Made by a program: the position numbers and the translations under genes. Below, in pieces: positions 36,573-45,769 of a DNA stretch of 64,000 nt. Each line of letters starts with the position of its first letter. Position 1 is the stretch's first letter. This DNA comes from Pseudovibrio flavus (lineage in GTDB: Bacteria > Pseudomonadota > Alphaproteobacteria > Rhizobiales > Stappiaceae), in contig NZ_SMMA01000058.1 of assembly GCF_009711345.1 (NCBI RefSeq), positions 110,000 through 173,999 of the forward strand. Direction: 5' to 3'. The notes beneath the pieces were generated by a model. It ran no database searches, was not told the origin of the DNA, and was given only the letters and a program-made list of their open reading frames with translations.

Positions 36573-36606
36573 AAAACAAAAAAGGCGGTAGGATGGACCT
36601 ACCACC
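36573..36606 (-). terminator. Intrinsic terminator or attenuator before the response regulator
   Basis: On the minus strand a 9-bp stem with one G-T pair (arms 598-606 and 584-592 of the 36,000s; GGTGGTAGG/CCTACCGCC) and a 5-base loop is followed by TTTTTTGTTTT. It ends about 65 bases before the regulator ATG. It probably terminates degP transcripts, or acts as a leader attenuator for the two-component operon. Confidence 0.7.
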
Positions 36607-36670
36607 ATTTTCTTTGCTGCGCAGTAATCGGGGGGGCCTAAAATTAACAGGGCAGCAAATAAAACAGGAG

Positions 36671-36709
36671 CGTCGGGACACCACAACGTGGCAGTAAGGT
36701 GTCCCGACG
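36671..36709 (-). terminator. 12-bp hairpin downstream of degP
   Basis: A perfect 12-bp inverted repeat (CGTCGGGACACC at 36671-36682 and its complement at 36698-36709) with a 15-base loop. On the minus strand it is followed by a weak T-rich stretch (CTCCTGTTTTATTTG). It may protect or terminate the degP transcript; with the hairpin at 36573-36606 it gives two stem-loops in tandem. Confidence 0.55.
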
Positions 36710-36795
36710 TTTTATGGCGCTCACTTTGAAACCAGAACTGAGAAGTGTAAGGGGATCACTTCGCCAGAGTGTGAGCGCTTAAGCTCGTTTGAGCC

Positions 36796-38340
36796 TTATG
36801 CTTCCTCAAAAGGAATGGCGACAAACATGGTGTTGCCATTGTTTTCTACGCGCAGGAGAACGGCTTTACGGCCCTGCTCCTTGGCGCTTTCAACCTGCTC
36901 GGCAACTTCCTCAGGGGTGGTCACGTTTTTGCTTGCCACCTGAGTGATGATGCTGCCTTTACGCAGACCTTTTTCAGCGGCTGGGCTGTCCGGCTCTACG
37001 CTCATGACAACAACGCCGTCGCTTTCAATGCCCTGCGAAGATGCAGTTGCGAGCTCGATGCCGAGGCTTTCCACCAGAGCTGTGCCAGTTGCTTTGCCGG
37101 ATTTCTTCTCGGCACTTGCAGCTTTCTGCTCCTCAGGAATGTTGCCAAGTTTCACGTCAACGGTTTCAACTTCGCCGTCGCGCCAGAACTTCACTTCAAC
37201 AGTGGTGTTTGGCGAGTAACCAGCAATAGTTTTGGCCAGTTCACGTGGGCCTTTGATAGCCTTACCGTCCACCTCGAGGATGATATCACCGGATTTCAGA
37301 CCAGCTTCCTGAGCAGGAGTGTCTTTCTGAGCTTCGGCGATCAGCGTGCCGTCCTTGCTTTCAAGGCCAAGAGATTCAGCAATGTCTTCGGTTACAGGCT
37401 GGATCTGAACACCAAGCCAACCGCGGGTAACAGTACCGTCTTCCTTCAGGTCCTCGATAATCTTCTTGGTGGTTGCAGCAGGAATTGCAAAGGCGATACC
37501 TACGTTGCCGCCACTTGGGCTGATGATTGCAGAGTTAACGCCAATCACTTCGCCGCGAATATTAAATGCAGGACCTCCGGAGTTACCACGGTTTACAGAT
37601 GCATCGATCTGAATGAAATCGTCATAAAGACCTGCACCGATGTCACGGCCGCGAGCAGAAACGATACCGGCAGTAACTGTACCGCCAAGGCCGAAAGGGT
37701 TACCTACAGCAACAACCCACTCACCAACCATTGGTGCGTCTTCCGCAAAGTCTACGTAAGTGAAGTCTTTGTCGCTATCGACCTTCAGGAGTGCAAGGTC
37801 AGAACGCTCGTCAGCACCTACGAGTGTTGCGTCATACTCTTCACCGTCCTGCGTGATGATGGTGAATTCAGTACCGTCGCCTACAACGTGCTCGTTGGTT
37901 ACAACATAGCCGTCAGAGGAGATGAAGAAGCCGGAACCCTGAGACTGACCATAGCGCTTAGGGGCTTTGCGCTGCTCGCCCTCACCGTTGCCGCCCTGAG
38001 AGCCGAAGCCGTCAAAGAATCGCTTGAGAGGGTGGTCCTCTGGGATATCGCGGAACATTGGGGGAATGGAACCGCTCATGCTGGAAGGCTGAATTTCAGA
38101 ACGTACGCGCACGCTAACAACAGCTGGCTGAACTGCTTCTACAACCGGCGCAAAGTTTGCCATTGCAGGAGCCTCTACACGTACAGGCTCGGCCAGTACA
38201 GGTGCTGGCGCGAAGGTAAGCGGAGCGATAAGTGCACCTGTAACACCCAGAGCCATTGCTCCGGCGAGAAGGCGGCTCTTGGACTTAGCGCGCTGACCAG
38301 CCTTAGTGTTAAGGGCAATAATATTGCTCTCGTTGTTCAT
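36796..38340 (-). CDS. degP: Do-family periplasmic serine endoprotease
   Basis: A 514-residue HtrA/DegP protease-chaperone that degrades misfolded envelope proteins. The N-terminus has a basic region and a hydrophobic segment (about 23-45) acting as a signal peptide or anchor. The catalytic triad is visible: His in VVTNEHVVGDG, Asp in RSDLALLKV and Ser in VNRGNSGGPAFN. Two PDZ domains follow, starting near GWLGVQIQPV and LGIELATASS. GGAG lies 8 bases before the ATG. Its place next to the cyc operon and a two-component pair is the arrangement known in rhizobia. Confidence 0.95.
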   Translation of the reverse strand: MNNESNIIALNTKAGQRAKSKSRLLAGAMALGVTGALIAPLTFAPAPVLAEPVRVEAPAMANFAPVVEAVQPAVVSVRVRSEIQPSSMSGSIPPMFRDIPEDHPLKRFFDGFGSQGGNGEGEQRKAPKRYGQSQGSGFFISSDGYVVTNEHVVGDGTEFTIITQDGEEYDATLVGADERSDLALLKVDSDKDFTYVDFAEDAPMVGEWVVAVGNPFGLGGTVTAGIVSARGRDIGAGLYDDFIQIDASVNRGNSGGPAFNIRGEVIGVNSAIISPSGGNVGIAFAIPAATTKKIIEDLKEDGTVTRGWLGVQIQPVTEDIAESLGLESKDGTLIAEAQKDTPAQEAGLKSGDIILEVDGKAIKGPRELAKTIAGYSPNTTVEVKFWRDGEVETVDVKLGNIPEEQKAASAEKKSGKATGTALVESLGIELATASSQGIESDGVVVMSVEPDSPAAEKGLRKGSIITQVASKNVTTPEEVAEQVESAKEQGRKAVLLRVENNGNTMFVAIPFEEA

Positions 38341-38489
38341 TCAAGTATCTCCATCATCAAACTGGGATGTAGCGGACGGAATGGCCGCTCCTAGAATTCC
38401 TTATTGATGACGACACTACCTTTCAGAACATTACAAAGACCTATCTGCCAGATTAAAGATTTGTAATATTGGCATTAAACGGCGTTTGC

Positions 38490-39254
38490 TCACATATAGC
38501 GGGAGCTCCACGCAGCTATTACCCTTGCCGCATAAGCTGCATCGCGAGAACGTTTAAGCAGGTGATCTGCATCATCGAGTGAAATGAAGCTCTTTGGATG
38601 CTTGGCCGCCTCGAAAATTCTGGCTGCGTTTTCAACGCCCACTGTAGCATCAATTGGGGAGTGCATTACCAGAAGCGCTTTTTTAAGAGAGGCAAGACCC
38701 GCTTCGACATTTTGGGCTTCAAGGTCTGCAATAAACTGCTCTTTGATTACGAAGGGCCGCGCTTCCAGAATAACTTCCGCCTGCCCCTTCTCCCGTATTT
38801 CATCAAGCGAGCCGTCGAACGTATGTACCACATGGGCCGCATTGCTTGGCGAACCTATCGTGACAACGGCTTTCACCTCTGGAATTCGCGAAGCAACTGC
38901 GAGCACTGCCGTGCCGCCAAGGGAATGACCTATTAAAAGCGAGGGTGCTTCCATATTCTGGCGCATATAGTCTGCAGCCAATTCCAGATCATTCAGGTTG
39001 GAAGAGAAGTTGGTTGCCGCAAACTCACCCTCACTTGCCCCAAGCCCAGTAAAATCGAACCGCAGTACAGCGATACCTTCCTTGGTCAGAGCTCTGGCGA
39101 TTTCACGAGCTGCAGCGATGTCTTTGGAGCAAGTAAAGCAATGGGCGAATAGAGCGCATGCCTTTGGCTCACCCTCTGGCTTATCGAGAAGAGCCGCCAA
39201 CTCGAACCCTTGAGAGCCTTTGAACGATAGCTTTTGCGCTGCCTGATAGGTCAT
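38490..39254 (-). CDS. Alpha/beta hydrolase
   Basis: A 254-residue serine hydrolase. The nucleophile elbow is [12 protein letters not shown], the oxyanion region [10 protein letters not shown], and the distal Asp/His pair lies in [10 protein letters not shown] and DDADHLL. The sequence [25 protein letters not shown] is characteristic of the hydrolase half of the alpha/beta hydrolase-OsmC fusion proteins of rhizobia and marine bacteria. Here the protein ends after the hydrolase domain, so no OsmC part is present. AAGGTG precedes the ATG. Substrate unknown. Confidence 0.85.
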   Translation of the reverse strand: MTYQAAQKLSFKGSQGFELAALLDKPEGEPKACALFAHCFTCSKDIAAAREIARALTKEGIAVLRFDFTGLGASEGEFAATNFSSNLNDLELAADYMRQNMEAPSLLIGHSLGGTAVLAVASRIPEVKAVVTIGSPSNAAHVVHTFDGSLDEIREKGQAEVILEARPFVIKEQFIADLEAQNVEAGLASLKKALLVMHSPIDATVGVENAARIFEAAKHPKSFISLDDADHLLKRSRDAAYAARVIAAWSSRYM

Positions 39255-39361
39255 GGGGCACCTTTTTTATTGAAAGGTTATCTTTGGCCCCACCCTAACA
39301 AGGTTTAATGAACTGCCCCGTTCACAAATCAATCAAGTTTGAGAGAATGATTTCCTGCTGC

Positions 39362-39844
39362 CTATTCATCCTTCAGCAGCTCTTCCAGCTCTTTCTTTTC
39401 AGCATCAGAAAGCGGGATCGGCCCTGACTTTTCCTTGTCAGGCCCCAAGCTGCGCTGTTTCCGAATATTTCTGAAAATAACAAAGCCGCCGATCAACAGC
39501 ACCAATGGCCCACCGATCCAAAGCAAAAGCGTGTGAGAGGCGATGCGCGGCTTAAGCAGTACAAACTCTCCATAGCGATCTACTAGATAGTCCAGCACCT
39601 GCTTGTCGCTGTCGCCAGCTTGCAAGCGCTCACGAACGAGAAGACGCAGATCCTTTGCAAGATCTGCATTAGAGTCGTCAATGGACTGGTTCTGACAAAC
39701 AACGCAGCGGATTTCCAACGACAGATCACGCGCTCGCTGTTCCAGCTTAGGGTCTTTGAGGACCTCGTCTGGGTTCACTGCAAGGGCTGGGCCCGATGCA
39801 GCAAACATAACCATGAGCGCAAGAGCTGATATCAGCTTCTTCAT
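39362..39844 (-). CDS. cycL: Cytochrome c-type biogenesis protein CcmH/CycL
   Basis: Periplasmic thiol protein that helps keep apocytochrome c reduced during haem ligation (System I). The 160-residue product has a signal peptide (MKKLISALALMVMFAASGPALA), the redox motif LEIRCVVCQNQS (Cys47, Cys50) and a C-terminal membrane anchor (TLLLWIGGPLVLLIGGFVIF) with a charged tail. ATG 39844 is chosen because it gives the signal peptide, has AAGG upstream, and lies 4 bases after the cycK stop. Last gene of the cycHJKL operon. Confidence 0.94.
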   Translation of the reverse strand: MKKLISALALMVMFAASGPALAVNPDEVLKDPKLEQRARDLSLEIRCVVCQNQSIDDSNADLAKDLRLLVRERLQAGDSDKQVLDYLVDRYGEFVLLKPRIASHTLLLWIGGPLVLLIGGFVIFRNIRKQRSLGPDKEKSGPIPLSDAEKKELEELLKDE

Positions 39845-39848
39845 TGCC

Positions 39849-41840
39849 TTACTCCGCTGGGGCCGGTTGTGAGTGCCTGTTGCTCTTACGGGCAGGCTTT
39901 GGAGCACCCACACGAAGGCGACGATCAGTCAAAGCAATAAACCCGCCCAAAGACATAATCAAACACCCAATCCAGATAAGTGTGATCAACGGTTTCATGT
40001 AAAGACGCGTGACCAGACCACCATCATCTGTGTTATCGCCAATAGCGAAGTAGACCTGCGAGAACCCGAAAGTCGCAATAGCTGTCTCCGTCATCGGTGT
40101 ACCCGATGCATTGTAAACACGCTTGGAAGGCTCCAGAACTCTCACTACGTTGCCACCATCGCGCATGGTGTAGCGCGCGACGCGTTCCACGTAGTTTGGA
40201 CCGCGCTGATCCCAGCTGCCGTCGTAGGTCACATGATAGCCGGACTTTTCAACCGTATCACCTGGATGCATAACCAGCACTGTTTCACTCTCGAACGCGG
40301 AAACAGTCACGATACCAAGAGCTGTCAAGCCAACACCAAGATGGCCAAGTGCCGTTGACCAAACTGTACGCGGCATACCCTTTAAGCGGTTAAAGCCACC
40401 TGCCAAGCCAACGCGGCGAATGTTCATGCGGTCGATGATTTCGAAGACCGACCCGATGATTGCCCACGTCGCAAATCCAAAACCGATGATGACGAGAACA
40501 CCTGAGCCAGCATAGAACCACGCAAGGCCAATGGTCGCGATCACACACAGCACAAAAGCTGCAACGAGCCGCTGAGTGACCGCCCACAAATCACCGCGCT
40601 TCCAAGCGAGAAGCTGCCCAAATGGCATCACGAGCAGCACCGGCATCATGAGTGGGCCGAACGTGAGATTGAAGAATGGCGCACCAACTGAAATTTTAGT
40701 GCCTGTCGCCGCTTCCAGAACCAGCGGATAAAGGGTTCCAAACATGACGATGGCAGTTGCGGTTGTCAGGAACAGATTGTTCAGAACCAACGCCCCCTCG
40801 CGGCTCACTGGCGCAAAAATACCGCCCTGCTTTAACAGCGGAGCGCGCCATGCAAACAGCGAGAACGATCCGCCGATGAACACCATCAAAATGGTAAGAA
40901 TGTATAGACCGCGGGTTGGATCAACCGCGAAGGCGTGAACCGACGTCAAAACACCCGAGCGGACGAGGAACGTGCCAAGTAAGGATAGCGAGAAGGTTAC
41001 AATGGCAAGGAAAACAGTCCAGACCTTCAGCGCGTTACGCTTTTCCATCACGATTGCTGTGTGAAGGAGAGCTGTACCTGTGAGCCACGGCATGAAGGAC
41101 GCGTTTTCAACCGGATCCCAGAACCACCAGCCACCCCAGCCGAGTTCGTAGTAGGCCCAGTAAGAGCCCATAGCGATGCCAAGGGTAAGAAAGATCCAAG
41201 AAACCAGAACCCAAGGGCGCACCCAACGCGCCCATGCTGCATCAATACGGCCAAGAATAAGAGCTGCTACTGCAAAGGCGAAGACGATAGAAAAGCCTAC
41301 ATAGCCAACGTAGAGAAGCGGTGGGTGGATAGCCAAGCCAATGTCTTGCAACATCGGGTTAAGGTCACTGCCCTGAAGCGGAGGCTGATTAATGCGTAGG
41401 AACGGGTTGGACGTGAAGATTACGAACGCAAGAAAGGCCGCGCTGACCCATGCCTGAGCGCTAAGTGCTGTTGCTTTGAGTGCATTGGGAATATTCTTGC
41501 TGAACATTGCCACCAGCGCACCGAACAACACAAGGATAAGCACCCACAGAAGGATAGATCCCTCGTGGTTGCCCCAGACCCCTGAAATCTTGAAGATAAG
41601 AGGCTTATCGGTGTGTGAGTTCTGGAAGACATTCATGACCGAGAAGTCAGAGGTCAAATAAGCCCAAGTCAGACAGAAGAAGGACAAAAGAACGAGCAGG
41701 AACATAGCTATGGCCAATGGCGATGCCATTGCCATCATGCGACTATCTCCGCGCACAGCGCCCCAGACCGGAAAGACAGACTGGATGAGCGAGGCGACGA
41801 GCGCCAACACCAGTGCAAAGTGTCCGAATTCAACAATCAT
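39849..41840 (-). CDS. cycK: Haem lyase CcmF/CycK
   Basis: Multi-spanning inner-membrane protein of 663 residues that ligates haem to apocytochrome c, taking haem from CcmE. It has at least a dozen hydrophobic helices and the haem-handling WWD motif GWGGWWFWDPVENASFMPWL. Conserved His residues occur in HPPLLYVGYVG and the TALLHTAIV region. GGAG precedes the ATG. Normal length, no disruption seen. Confidence 0.97.
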   Translation of the reverse strand: MIVEFGHFALVLALVASLIQSVFPVWGAVRGDSRMMAMASPLAIAMFLLVLLSFFCLTWAYLTSDFSVMNVFQNSHTDKPLIFKISGVWGNHEGSILLWVLILVLFGALVAMFSKNIPNALKATALSAQAWVSAAFLAFVIFTSNPFLRINQPPLQGSDLNPMLQDIGLAIHPPLLYVGYVGFSIVFAFAVAALILGRIDAAWARWVRPWVLVSWIFLTLGIAMGSYWAYYELGWGGWWFWDPVENASFMPWLTGTALLHTAIVMEKRNALKVWTVFLAIVTFSLSLLGTFLVRSGVLTSVHAFAVDPTRGLYILTILMVFIGGSFSLFAWRAPLLKQGGIFAPVSREGALVLNNLFLTTATAIVMFGTLYPLVLEAATGTKISVGAPFFNLTFGPLMMPVLLVMPFGQLLAWKRGDLWAVTQRLVAAFVLCVIATIGLAWFYAGSGVLVIIGFGFATWAIIGSVFEIIDRMNIRRVGLAGGFNRLKGMPRTVWSTALGHLGVGLTALGIVTVSAFESETVLVMHPGDTVEKSGYHVTYDGSWDQRGPNYVERVARYTMRDGGNVVRVLEPSKRVYNASGTPMTETAIATFGFSQVYFAIGDNTDDGGLVTRLYMKPLITLIWIGCLIMSLGGFIALTDRRLRVGAPKPARKSNRHSQPAPAE

Positions 41841-41883
41841 TGTGGCTCCATACTTCCTTGGCCATACTCTGCGCGTCTACTGG

Positions 41884-42339
41884 TTAGTTTGACTGCTTCA
41901 AAGTCTCGTCATCGTAAACGTGGTCTTGCTCTTTGAGAGCCTCATAGACCTCTTTTGGCATGTAGTTTTCATCGTGCTTTGCAAGAACCTGATCAGCGCG
42001 GAACACACCGCCCTCATCAACAAAGCCCTCTGCTACGATGCCTTGGCCTTCTCTAAACAAATCCGGCAGGATACCCACGTAAACAACTTTGATATCGGCG
42101 CCGCCATCTTCCACTTTAAAGGAAACGCTGCCGCTATCTGAAGTCTCAACGGAATCCATAGAAACCAAGCCGCCTAGCCGGATACGCTGGCCAACGTCGA
42201 TCTGGTTGGCTGCAATGTCGCTAGGGCTTTGAAAAAACGCGATCTTATCGTCCAGCGCGTAAAGGATTAGCCCTGTCGCAACTGCAATCACTACACCAGC
42301 CAAGCCAATCAAAGTCAGGCGCCGCTGTTTTCTCGTCAT
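41884..42339 (-). CDS. cycJ: Haem chaperone CcmE/CycJ
   Basis: A 151-residue membrane-anchored periplasmic protein that binds haem covalently and passes it to the CcmF lyase. One N-terminal helix (residues 9-28) precedes an OB-fold domain. The haem-binding His is His122 in [11 protein letters not shown], followed by the conserved Tyr. The polar tail is short. It sits between cycH and cycK with gaps of 69 and 43 bases, consistent with one operon. Confidence 0.96.
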   Translation of the reverse strand: MTRKQRRLTLIGLAGVVIAVATGLILYALDDKIAFFQSPSDIAANQIDVGQRIRLGGLVSMDSVETSDSGSVSFKVEDGGADIKVVYVGILPDLFREGQGIVAEGFVDEGGVFRADQVLAKHDENYMPKEVYEALKEQDHVYDDETLKQSN

Positions 42340-42408
42340 CTCGGATCTTTCTATTCACCGGTTTACGTTGGTTTGGGTGTCTTGGCTCTCTTTAGCCAGA
42401 GCTCACTG

Positions 42409-43548
42409 TTAATTTGCCAGACCCAACTGCGTTGATAGCTCGTTGAATACCTTGAGTGCAGCTGCATCTGCCGCAAACGCTTGCTTGGCATTTTCAAGGG
42501 ACTTCACTGCCGCTTCCTTGTTCCCCATTACGCTTTGAGAGCGAATGAGACGGCTCCATTCTTCCACGGTGCCTCCATCGTCTACTAGACGCTGTGCCAG
42601 GCTATCGACCATGGAGCTGATCATCGCTTCCCGGTCTGCCTTGGTCATCTGGGAAGCAGCTTCAACATCTTCCTTAGACGGACCAGAGGTTGCTGGAGGC
42701 TGAGGAGCCAAAATCGGCGTATTGTTGTCGAGCAGAGCGGCGCGCTCACCCTTAGCGGCCTGAACCCAAGGTTCATTTTCAGCGCCTTCTGCGATGAGCT
42801 TATTCCAAGCTTCAACGGCTTCCTGCTTTTTGCCTGCTTGGCCAAGTGCCATTGCCATATAGAAGCGCGGTTTGATCTGCTCAGGCTCTTCTGCAAGCAC
42901 TGCCTGTAAAAGTGCGACCGAACTTGCATCTACAATGCCATCGTTTGCAAAGATACGCGCTTCAGCCAGAGACATCTGGGCACCAGAACTTGGACCACTG
43001 ATTTTCAAGACACGCTCAAACGCATCTACCGCTTTGTCGAAAGCACCCATGCGCATGTAGACTGGACCGATAACGGACCACCCCTGCGCATCATCTGGAT
43101 TACGGCGCAAGTGATCTTCAGTACGCGAAATAAGCTCTACGAAGTTAGTTTGGTCTGGCATGTTTGCAAGGCGCTTAGCCAACGGCTGATCTGCGTAGCC
43201 TGGTGCGCCCACGCCCATATAGATACCAATAGCCAAGAGGGGCAAACCAACTACAACGGACAGCTTTGCAAGTTTTAACGGAAGAGAGCCAGTAGCCTCT
43301 TCTTCATCGCGTGAATTCTCACGGTGTGCTTCCAAAAGCCTGCGTGAAATCTCGATGCGAGCGGCTTCAGCCATAGACGGATCGATGGTGCCGCGGGCAA
43401 GGTCACGTTCGACCTCTTTAAGCTGTTGCTTGAAAACAGCTTCATCGTTTCGCTCGCGGGCAGTATCGGTTTTGCCCCGCCAAAGCGGAACCAAAACGGC
43501 GATTGCAACCACCAAGCTGAGCAGAGCAAGAATAATCCAGAATGTCAT
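42409..43548 (-). CDS. cycH: Cytochrome c biogenesis protein CcmI/CycH
   Basis: Apocytochrome c chaperone of 379 residues. Two N-terminal membrane helices (about 1-22 and 92-112) enclose a cytoplasmic loop with ELKEVERDLARG-like helix, and the periplasmic part has TPR repeats (DDAQGWSVIGPVYMRMGAFDKAVDAFERVL; PRFYMAMALGQAGKKQEAVEAW, each quoted in part). It presents apocytochrome to the lyase. First gene of cycHJKL; the unknown gene at 43640 lies 91 bases upstream. Confidence 0.93.
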   Translation of the reverse strand: MTFWIILALLSLVVAIAVLVPLWRGKTDTARERNDEAVFKQQLKEVERDLARGTIDPSMAEAARIEISRRLLEAHRENSRDEEEATGSLPLKLAKLSVVVGLPLLAIGIYMGVGAPGYADQPLAKRLANMPDQTNFVELISRTEDHLRRNPDDAQGWSVIGPVYMRMGAFDKAVDAFERVLKISGPSSGAQMSLAEARIFANDGIVDASSVALLQAVLAEEPEQIKPRFYMAMALGQAGKKQEAVEAWNKLIAEGAENEPWVQAAKGERAALLDNNTPILAPQPPATSGPSKEDVEAASQMTKADREAMISSMVDSLAQRLVDDGGTVEEWSRLIRSQSVMGNKEAAVKSLENAKQAFAADAAALKVFNELSTQLGLAN

Positions 43549-43639
43549 AGGTGTGATTATAGACTAGTTCCAAGGTAAAACGGCAACTGTGCCGCATGCG
43601 TCCAGCTGTCGCACATCTACAGGAAACCCACTACATTCT

Positions 43640-45046
43640 TCAAGAGGCAACAGCTGTTACAGAACCAACCTGAGATTGCTTTATGGCCACATTTCTCCGT
43701 TTTCTCAACAGCGCGGTATATTCTGACCCAAAGTAAGCTTGCGCCAGATAGATGGATGCATCCAATCGCATCACATTGTCGTGATGCCCCTCAACAGAGC
43801 CGTGGACAATCTCGTGAATGGCCCCTTCAACGCCCTTCGTAAAGAGCGCCTCGATCTGGGCCTCTAGTTTATCCAGCTGGCCATTCATACCCAGCAGGTC
43901 AGCGAAGTGCCTTGTATATCCCACAATTGTCAGCGTGCGCAGACACTTTTTTTGAAGCGCCTTGGTATCTTTGTGCTGATCTTTTTCGCTCTTGCACAAC
44001 AGCAGTTCTAGTTGTGTGGGCAAAGCTGAGAAATCACTAACCAACTGTTTCGAGACGCTCTTTTTAATGTCCGATAGACGTGTCTTCCAAGTCCGAACGG
44101 TCTCAAGGTCTGCGGCAACATCAAAGGCCTCCAACTGATCGAGAGCGGCCCTCAAGGCTTCTGGATAGGCGATCTCACCGAACAGTTCCTCTCTCCAATG
44201 GGAAGCATCTACGAGCGACACTTCAACCCTAGCAATAGCTACAGATACGAAAGAGGCATAGGGCGTTGAAGCGATGCTGCGCATATCATCGGTTTTGGCG
44301 AGTGCCTTGGCCAATGCAACAACCTCATCAACGCCTGAAAAATGAAGATGAGACAACAGCATTGCGACGTGCGGTGTGACATCGGTCTGCTGATCTATAA
44401 ATTCGCGAAGAGGCTCAAGCTGCGTTTTTTCTTCAAGGTCGACTACTGCTTTGGGTAGAGCACCCAAATCAGACAGGAGTTTCTCAAGCTCATTCGCCCG
44501 CTCAAGCACGAGCCGCAGGTCTCCAAAGTATTCGAGATTTTGCTCACCGCCGAGCTTACGCCTCAGTTTCTTTCGTTCTGGGGAGGTTGATGCCTCTTCA
44601 GCGATTGAAACCAAAGCCGCTAGAACTTCTGCACGCAGCCCCTCAATTAACGAAGAATTTTCCTCGTTGCGCTCATCTTCCTCGCCATTCAGCCAGCTCT
44701 CAGAAAGCTCGGGCCTACTATCTTCAAGCAACTGCCAAAACAGAGGCAGGAATGCTCTGGGAACCATCCCTGCTTGGGGAACGGTTGGCGGAACGTTTAC
44801 AAGAAACGGATGTAGCGGGCTGAGAATGCTTCGCTTGACGGATGACCCGCGCTTTGTGGGCATGATCGGGACGCTGGTTCCGCGCAAAAGGCCCTGCGCA
44901 AGCGACAGGATGAGAGGCGCATCAGGAACGCTCTGGCCTTTAAGCGCTGCGGCCTCAATAGAGCCAACCAGCATCTTCAACGCCCTTGGAGATAACGCTC
45001 CGAGAAAGCTCCCGAGTTTTTGAGCCTTTAATGCTGTCGCAACCAT
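43640..45046 (-). CDS. Protein of unknown function, 468 residues
   Basis: I do not recognise this protein. It is predicted to be almost wholly helical, soluble and without signal peptide or membrane helices. The middle is acidic and polar (LNGEEDERNEENSS) and the rest alternates leucine-rich helices; His-rich HGSVEGHHDN lies near the C-terminus. No catalytic motif stands out. The ATG at 45046 has GGGG six bases upstream; a GTG two codons earlier is the alternative start. It lies between a lipoprotein gene and cycH on the same strand, with gaps of about 100 bases on both sides, so linkage to cytochrome maturation is possible but unproven. Confidence 0.75.
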   Translation of the reverse strand: MVATALKAQKLGSFLGALSPRALKMLVGSIEAAALKGQSVPDAPLILSLAQGLLRGTSVPIMPTKRGSSVKRSILSPLHPFLVNVPPTVPQAGMVPRAFLPLFWQLLEDSRPELSESWLNGEEDERNEENSSLIEGLRAEVLAALVSIAEEASTSPERKKLRRKLGGEQNLEYFGDLRLVLERANELEKLLSDLGALPKAVVDLEEKTQLEPLREFIDQQTDVTPHVAMLLSHLHFSGVDEVVALAKALAKTDDMRSIASTPYASFVSVAIARVEVSLVDASHWREELFGEIAYPEALRAALDQLEAFDVAADLETVRTWKTRLSDIKKSVSKQLVSDFSALPTQLELLLCKSEKDQHKDTKALQKKCLRTLTIVGYTRHFADLLGMNGQLDKLEAQIEALFTKGVEGAIHEIVHGSVEGHHDNVMRLDASIYLAQAYFGSEYTALLRKRRNVAIKQSQVGSVTAVAS

Positions 45047-45147
45047 ATCCACCCCGACAAATCAGATAGCCTGATAAGTTATCGGTAAATATGCTTAATC
45101 AATTGTTATTGAATATCATTCAGGTGAAGTTTGGTCGCTCAGGCGGG

Positions 45148-45582
45148 TTAGCCTAAAAGTGCCCACTCCTTGCCTTCCTTACAGGCAGCACCTTTGAAGG
45201 TTTTCATATAATCACGAAGATAGATGATGTGCTTGTAATCGCGGCAGGCTTTTTCATTGATGTAATAGACAGGACCGCTGGTAACGACGCCGCGAATACC
45301 CGAGCTACGGTTTCTCCAGTTAACCGAGGCGCCGTCCTCAAAGCCTTCCAGTGCATTAGCTTGCGCCTGAATAGCACTTTTGGAATCGTGGCTAGCAAGC
45401 ACCGTCAGCAATTCATCACTGAGGGCATCGTCTATTGCCGCATGGGCTGCCGTAGGCTGAGCGCTTTCAGAGGACCAAAAACCGATAGAAGAGCGTTTGT
45501 CTACACCGGCATCACCAGATGTTGAGCAAGCAGCAAGCAACAACACAGTTCCCACTGTCGTCAATGTACTGAAAAGCTTCAT
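45148..45582 (-). CDS. Lipoprotein with 17-kDa surface-antigen-like C-terminus
   Basis: A 144-residue exported lipoprotein. The signal peptide MKLFSTLTTVGTVLLLAACS has the lipobox LLAAC, with lipidation expected at Cys19. The C-terminal part (ACRDYKHIIYLRDYM...GAACKEGKEWALLG) resembles the CREF...ACR...W pattern at the end of the rickettsial 17-kDa antigen/outer-membrane lipoprotein family. GAGG precedes the ATG. It lies 187 bases downstream of feuQ; whether FeuP controls it is not visible. Location in the outer membrane is likely. Confidence 0.8.
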   Translation of the reverse strand: MKLFSTLTTVGTVLLLAACSTSGDAGVDKRSSIGFWSSESAQPTAAHAAIDDALSDELLTVLASHDSKSAIQAQANALEGFEDGASVNWRNRSSGIRGVVTSGPVYYINEKACRDYKHIIYLRDYMKTFKGAACKEGKEWALLG

Positions 45583-45769
45583 CTTATCTGCCTCGTGATA
45601 CCCAAGTTACGCTCAATTCCGTGCAGTTGTCGGTTTCTGGTTTAGCCTCCCAACCTCTTGCCAAAAAACGCCGTGACATATGCCAGCAACTTCTTCAGGA
45701 AAACATCCCCGAAAAGCTGCTTTGTATTACTACCATTACCTTAGGACTAAAAGGTCGCAATATGTTGAT

